From: Ruficoccus sp. ZRK36
GTDB taxonomy: Bacteria > Verrucomicrobiota > Verrucomicrobiia > Opitutales > Cerasicoccaceae
Direction: 5' to 3'
Assembly (NCBI RefSeq): GCF_019603315.1
Contig: NZ_CP080649.1
Location: 387,501 to 451,500, forward strand
DNA length: 64,000 nucleotides
Numbering within the stretch: the stretch's first letter is position 1; each line of letters starts with the position of its first letter. The notes under the pieces were generated by a model. It saw only the letters and a program-made list of their open reading frames with translations. It was not told the origin of the DNA and did not search any database. The position numbers and the translations under genes are program-made. Shown in pieces: positions 60,379 to 64,000 of this stretch.

Positions 60379-60432
60379 AAGAGAGAAGGGGTTGAGAGTT
60401 TTTGAAGTAGGAGAAGTTGCCCGACGTAAGAC

Positions 60433-61551
60433 TCAGGCACCTGTCGAAAGTCCGCCCGAGGGCATAGCCTCAGACTGTACGCAGGGCGTGCTCAGGTCAA
60501 CCCTGCGCCCGGTGCGCTCGGCCTCATCAAAGGCGAGCATGGCCTCAAGGATGTGGCAGGCTTTTTCACCACTGGCCCGGTGCGGACGCCCCTCGCGAAT
60601 GGCCAGCGCCATATCGGCCAGCCCCAGTCCGCGCCCGGCCGGATAGGCATGGGTGGCGGGAAGCTCGGTATAGTTTTCTTCACCGGCCCGGCGAAGATAA
60701 ACCGTCCCGTCAAAGCGGTTCGGGTCGGAAGACTTGAGCGTCCCCAGCGTGCCGATGATTTCAGGCATCTTGTCAAATTCACCACGCCCGGGCATGTCAA
60801 AGCTCATCAGCGTGAGAGCATGGGCACCACTCCGGGTCTCCACGACACCGGAATAATGCGTGGGAACCTCGACGGGGACGCGCGTGCCATTCAGCGGCTC
60901 ACTCGTGATCAAGCGCTCGCTCAAAGCCTGGCGGGAGCGACCCGTGACCGAGCGCAGCGGCCCGAGCAGCTCAACCAGCGCGGTCAGGTAGTACGGTCCC
61001 ATGTCCAGCATAGGGCCGCCACCGACCTGATAATAAAAGGCGGGATTGGGATGCCAGGATTCGTGGCCACCCCCGCCCCACATCAAGCGCGCTGCTACCG
61101 GCTCCCCGATCAGCCCATCGGCGATCGCCTGCCGCGCGGTTTGCGTACCGGGGCCCAGGACGGTATCCGGAGCACAACCGACCCGCAGCCCCTTTTCCTC
61201 TGCGACCTGCAAGACACGCTTCCCATCATCTAGGTTGAGCGCGAAGGGCTTCTCGCAGTAGACGTGCTTGCCGTTTTCCAGCGCTTGCAGGTTTATCTCA
61301 GCGTGCGCAGCCGGATGCGTGAGGTTCAGGACCATGTCGATCTGTGGATCGGCCAGGAGCGCATCGACAGATAACACTCTCGGGATTTCGAAATCGGCGG
61401 CAAGCGCCTGTGCCATATCGGCGCGCAAATCAGCGCAGGCAACGATGCGAAAATCTTCACAGGTGGCCGCGAACGGCAGGTAGGCCTTGCGGGCGATGTC
61501 GCCACAGCCGATGAGGCCGACGCGCAGAGGTTCAGGGGTATGCTTAGTCAT
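60433..61551 (-). CDS. Gfo/Idh/MocA family oxidoreductase (copy 2)
   Basis: A 372-residue protein of the same family. RVGLIGCGDIARKAYLPF is the NAD(P) loop, VYCEKPFALNLDDGKR the EKP motif and GGGPMLDMGPYYLTALVELLGP the D-x-x-x-Y motif (tyrosine replaces histidine). It is not close in sequence to copy 1. It starts 80 bp after the ThuA gene end, with a palindrome between them. The two oxidoreductases may act in sequence on one sugar, for example oxidation then reduction; that is inferred. Confidence 0.87.
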   Translation of the reverse strand: MTKHTPEPLRVGLIGCGDIARKAYLPFAATCEDFRIVACADLRADMAQALAADFEIPRVLSVDALLADPQIDMVLNLTHPAAHAEINLQALENGKHVYCEKPFALNLDDGKRVLQVAEEKGLRVGCAPDTVLGPGTQTARQAIADGLIGEPVAARLMWGGGGHESWHPNPAFYYQVGGGPMLDMGPYYLTALVELLGPLRSVTGRSRQALSERLITSEPLNGTRVPVEVPTHYSGVVETRSGAHALTLMSFDMPGRGEFDKMPEIIGTLGTLKSSDPNRFDGTVYLRRAGEENYTELPATHAYPAGRGLGLADMALAIREGRPHRASGEKACHILEAMLAFDEAERTGRRVDLSTPCVQSEAMPSGGLSTGA

Positions 61552-61595
61552 ACAAGATCAATAGTTAGGAGTGATAATCCGGGGGGGGATATTTA

Positions 61596-61615
61596 TGTCA
61601 TGATTTTCCATGACA
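61596..61615. promoter_or_regulatory. Palindrome upstream of the second Gfo/Idh/MocA gene
   Basis: TGTCATG (61596-61602), ATTTTC, CATGACA (61609-61615): perfect 7-6-7. Lies 45 bp before the gfo start in the short gap, after a run of eight G. Could be an operator or a weak attenuator. Confidence 0.4.
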
Positions 61616-61631
61616 AGCAGGCGTTGAGCAT

Positions 61632-62282
61632 TTAGCGGCAGGCCCAGACCAGGCCGCGCACTGTCATATCCCAGACGTGAGGATATTTTTTGAACTCGTC
61701 GGACTTATGGCCGAGAGCCGAGCAGAAGACCCGCCCCTGCCCCCAGGACTTCGTCCACACGACCGGCATATTCACGCACTGCCCCTCGCGCTCATAAACG
61801 GTGCTCGCGAGGACGCGAATGCCCGGGTCAACCTGCAGGTAATACTGCTCGGAGTCGTAGTCGAAAGAGGCAGCCAGTCCCGCCATGATCGGGTGCTCAG
61901 CATCCATGACATGCACGCGATAGGGCCCGACATAAGGGTGCCCGACAAAACGCCCGCCGACCATCCACTCGTAGTTGAGGCTGCCCCGAAAGGCATCGGC
62001 CATGCCCCCGTGAAAACCTGCCAATCCCGTACCTGTCCGCACGGCTTCGCAGAGATTTTTCTGACGCTCGGGGGTCAGCTCACCCATCGTCCAGACCGGG
62101 ACAATGAGGTCAAATGCCTGAAGTGCCGTCAGATCATCCAGACAATCCAGCGAGCTCTGCGACTGGACCTCGTAACCGGCCTCGCGAAGTGCGATCGCGG
62201 TCAACTCGGACATAGGGCCGGGCTCGTGGCCGTCCCATCCGCCTTGGAAAATCAATGCTTTCTTAGTAGGGGTGTTATTCAT
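61632..62282 (-). CDS. ThuA domain-containing protein
   Basis: A 216-residue protein of the ThuA family (glutamine-amidotransferase-like fold). ALIFQGGWDGHEPGPM, GLAGFHGGMADAF, GPYRVHVMDAEHPI and FCSALGHKSDEF are the expected segments. ThuA proteins act in trehalose or 3-keto-sugar metabolism. In Verrucomicrobiota and Planctomycetota they often sit beside Gfo/Idh/MocA genes, as here. It is divergent from the AraC regulator. Confidence 0.85.
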   Translation of the reverse strand: MNNTPTKKALIFQGGWDGHEPGPMSELTAIALREAGYEVQSQSSLDCLDDLTALQAFDLIVPVWTMGELTPERQKNLCEAVRTGTGLAGFHGGMADAFRGSLNYEWMVGGRFVGHPYVGPYRVHVMDAEHPIMAGLAASFDYDSEQYYLQVDPGIRVLASTVYEREGQCVNMPVVWTKSWGQGRVFCSALGHKSDEFKKYPHVWDMTVRGLVWACR

Positions 62283-62299
62283 AAATAGACTTTTTAGCT

Positions 62300-62308
62300 A
62301 CTATATCA
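62300..62308 (-). promoter_or_regulatory. Extended -10 promoter of the thuA-gfo operon
   Basis: On the minus strand TGATATAGT, 17 bases before the ATG at 62282; the same box as the dps promoter. A GCCC...GGGC imperfect palindrome follows at 62317-62334, between the divergent genes, a possible AraC target. Confidence 0.4.
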
Positions 62309-62348
62309 GCATTGCGGCCCCTTTAAAATAGGGCTTTTATTCAAACTC

Positions 62349-63218
62349 ATGGATAATTTATCCATTCATTCCGGACAAACGCCTCGCCTGCTACGCGGCG
62401 CGGAGGAGATCCAGCACGCAGGCTATCTGCCCGCCAAGCAAGACGTTATCGACTGGAGCTTCGACAGCTTCAACTACTCGTTCATCCTCTCCGGGGGCGG
62501 GTTTTATTCCATCGATGGACGACGTGTGCAGATCAAAGCCCCCTGCGTACTCACCCAGTGGCCGGGCGTGCACTTCCACTATGGGCAGGATGAACAACAG
62601 GCCGGGTGGGAAGAGCTTTTCTTCATTTTCCCCAAGCGCAGTCAGGCGCAATTCCAGAGCAAGGGCATGTGGAGAAAAGACCGCCCCTGGTGGCCGATTG
62701 CGATGGCCGAGACGACCCGCCGCCTCGCGGACGCGGTCACTACGCTGATGAGGCATCCCCGCACCGTCGAAGTCATCGATCTACTGGACCGACTGGCGGA
62801 GGCGATGGTCGTCGCCAGTCTGGGCGCAAATCTCCATATCCGCGAAAAGCAGGACGAGCGCTCCAGCCGCATCGCCCAAGTGCGTGAAGAGCTCGCTGAA
62901 AACCCACGAAGACAACTCGACTGGGAGCGCTGCGCGCAAGACTGCGGGTGCAGTCTATCGACATTTCGGCGACTGTGGATCGAGCAGGTCGGCATCCCGC
63001 CACAGCGCTATGTCATGCAAATCCGGATACAGGAAGCGGCGCGCATGCTCCTGGAGACAGACCTGACCATCGCGGATATTTCAGCCGCTATCGGCGTGGA
63101 CGATCCGCTGTATTTCTCGCGACTCTTCCGCCAGCAGACGGGAGAGTCCCCCACCCTTTACCGTGAGAACAAGCGTACCATCTTCGCCAAGCTCGGCGGG
63201 CACACCTACGACGCATAG
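62349..63218 (+). CDS. AraC family transcriptional regulator
   Basis: A 289-residue regulator. The first 160 residues form a cupin-like sensing domain. Residues 190-280 have two helix-turn-helix units (DWERCAQDCGCSLSTFRRLWIEQVG and TIADISAAIGVDDPLYFSRLFRQQTGESP), the AraC/XylS DNA-binding pattern. It is divergent from thuA and the two oxidoreductases, so it probably controls them in response to a sugar. The ligand is unknown. Confidence 0.9.
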   Translation: MDNLSIHSGQTPRLLRGAEEIQHAGYLPAKQDVIDWSFDSFNYSFILSGGGFYSIDGRRVQIKAPCVLTQWPGVHFHYGQDEQQAGWEELFFIFPKRSQAQFQSKGMWRKDRPWWPIAMAETTRRLADAVTTLMRHPRTVEVIDLLDRLAEAMVVASLGANLHIREKQDERSSRIAQVREELAENPRRQLDWERCAQDCGCSLSTFRRLWIEQVGIPPQRYVMQIRIQEAARMLLETDLTIADISAAIGVDDPLYFSRLFRQQTGESPTLYRENKRTIFAKLGGHTYDA

Positions 63219-63230
63219 ACCGATCACCGT

Positions 63231-64000
63231 TTACTCGGATGAGCGCACAAGCTCTTGATCGAAGAAAACCTTTAGCGCGGCCTGCTCGGCCTCCAGCGTG
63301 AGCGGGGTCTCCCCAGCCACATCGCCATCGAGGATAAAGCTCTGCGCAGGCTCAGTCTCGATACGGATTTTCTTTCCCGAGAAGTGAAGCACGGTCTGGT
63401 CGCGACTTTCGCTCTCGGCATAGGTGCCCACAAAGAGTTTGCTCATCGTCTCGACGGCGTGTGCGCGGGATTTGAAGTCGGTCACGATCGTGACGTCGAG
63501 CTTACCATCTGCCAGATCGGGCGTCCCCCGCCCCTGAGCAAAAACCGATGAGGGGGGAGCGGCGTTGGCCACGGTCACGCAGCTGGCCTCCAGTTTTTCC
63601 TCCTGTCCATCAACCTCCAAGCGAAGCTGAAAGGGCTTCTGCTCGTCAATCTGCTGCCAGGCTCCGACCAGATAGGCGAGCACGCCCCACTGGTCTTTGG
63701 CCTCGCGCTCGGCCTTTTCGATCATACCGGCCTCGATCCCGATGCCAGCCAGCAGCACCATCACGCGCCCGTCACAGCGAGCGATGTCAATCGCCCGCGT
63801 GCTGCCCGCCAGGATATGACGGCAACAGGTCCCGACCGGGTCCGCCTGCACAGAGAGTCCGTAGAGGCAGGTGGCCAGAGCGTTGGCGGTACCGCGCGGG
63901 ATGATCCCCATCGGCACATCGGTGCCAGCGAGAACTCCCGCCACCGCCGCCACCGTGCCATCACCACCGGCAGCCAGCACCTGGTCGGCCTTTTCCTCGA
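63231..64000 (-). CDS. Diacylglycerol kinase-like lipid kinase (YegS/BmrU family), 5' end outside window
   Basis: The reading frame runs off the right edge, so the N-terminus is missing. AAGGDGTVAAVAGVLAG is the GGDGT nucleotide-binding motif, GIIPRGTANALAT the second glycine-rich motif and DGDVAGETPLTLE the late D-G-E motif of the family. Members phosphorylate diacylglycerol or related lipids at the membrane. About 250 codons are visible; the family is usually 290-330 residues. Convergent with the AraC gene. Confidence 0.88.
   Translation of the reverse strand, partial: EEKADQVLAAGGDGTVAAVAGVLAGTDVPMGIIPRGTANALATCLYGLSVQADPVGTCCRHILAGSTRAIDIARCDGRVMVLLAGIGIEAGMIEKAEREAKDQWGVLAYLVGAWQQIDEQKPFQLRLEVDGQEEKLEASCVTVANAAPPSSVFAQGRGTPDLADGKLDVTIVTDFKSRAHAVETMSKLFVGTYAESESRDQTVLHFSGKKIRIETEPAQSFILDGDVAGETPLTLEAEQAALKVFFDQELVRSSE

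Overview
The window is GC-rich coding DNA from a Gram-negative bacterium. Outer-membrane functions support this: waaA (Kdo transferase), an LpxH-like phosphatase, a LolA-like protein, an MMPL exporter and lipobox-bearing lipoproteins. The mix of beta-helix secreted proteins, Gfo/Idh/MocA plus ThuA sugar genes, an OpcA homologue outside cyanobacteria and an aryl-polyene cluster suggests the Verrucomicrobiota (Opitutia-like). That placement is an inference, because no rRNA or other marker gene is present.

Layout. 1-7.5 kb: end of a potassium channel gene, a UMF1-type transporter, an acetyltransferase, a PLP sulfur-amino-acid enzyme, a secreted beta-helix protein and lysA. 7.6-13.5 kb: a compact minus-strand operon of two acyl carrier proteins, an SDR, a NeuD-like acyltransferase, a KAS III, a VOC protein and an FkbH-type enzyme. 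It looks like a small glyceryl- or short-acyl-ACP pathway of unknown product. 13.7-17 kb: cupin, feoA, feoB and a FeoB-associated Cys-rich peptide. 17-24 kb: beta-helix lipoprotein, pdxH, sixA, then a Fur-family regulator with znuA-znuC-znuB. 24-33 kb: miaA, a GT4 glycosyltransferase paired with an LpxH-like enzyme, dps, an M16 peptidase and waaA. 32.5-38.5 kb: pgl-opcA-zwf (oxidative pentose phosphate entry), yraN, rsfS, nadD and an unusual sigma-70 family factor. 38.7-46 kb: exoD, a CobW-type GTPase, a CWC peptide, a DtxR-FeoA-FeoA fusion regulator with a second feoB, mntR, a LysM amidase and tRNA-Leu(CAA).

46.2-59.1 kb holds a 15-gene, translationally coupled minus-strand cluster that reads as an aryl polyene (xanthomonadin-like) pathway. 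It has a chorismatase for the aromatic starter, an adenylating ligase, an ACP, a ketosynthase with its chain-length factor, two dehydratases, two lipid-type acyltransferases, a glycosyltransferase, a LolA-like carrier, an MMPL exporter and a flavin enzyme with the halogenase GWxWxIP motif. No ketoreductase is seen inside it. 59.2-64 kb: two Gfo/Idh/MocA oxidoreductases and ThuA divergent from an AraC regulator, then a truncated diacylglycerol-kinase-like gene at the right edge.

Metal homeostasis is the recurring theme: two Feo systems, Zn uptake, MntR, a CobW GTPase and Dps. A palindrome of the form TGCAA-N5-TTGC(A/G) lies before both znuA and the CobW gene and may be a Zur box. A nearly perfect 20-bp palindrome precedes the DtxR-FeoA fusion. 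No CRISPR array, insertion sequence or prophage was seen.
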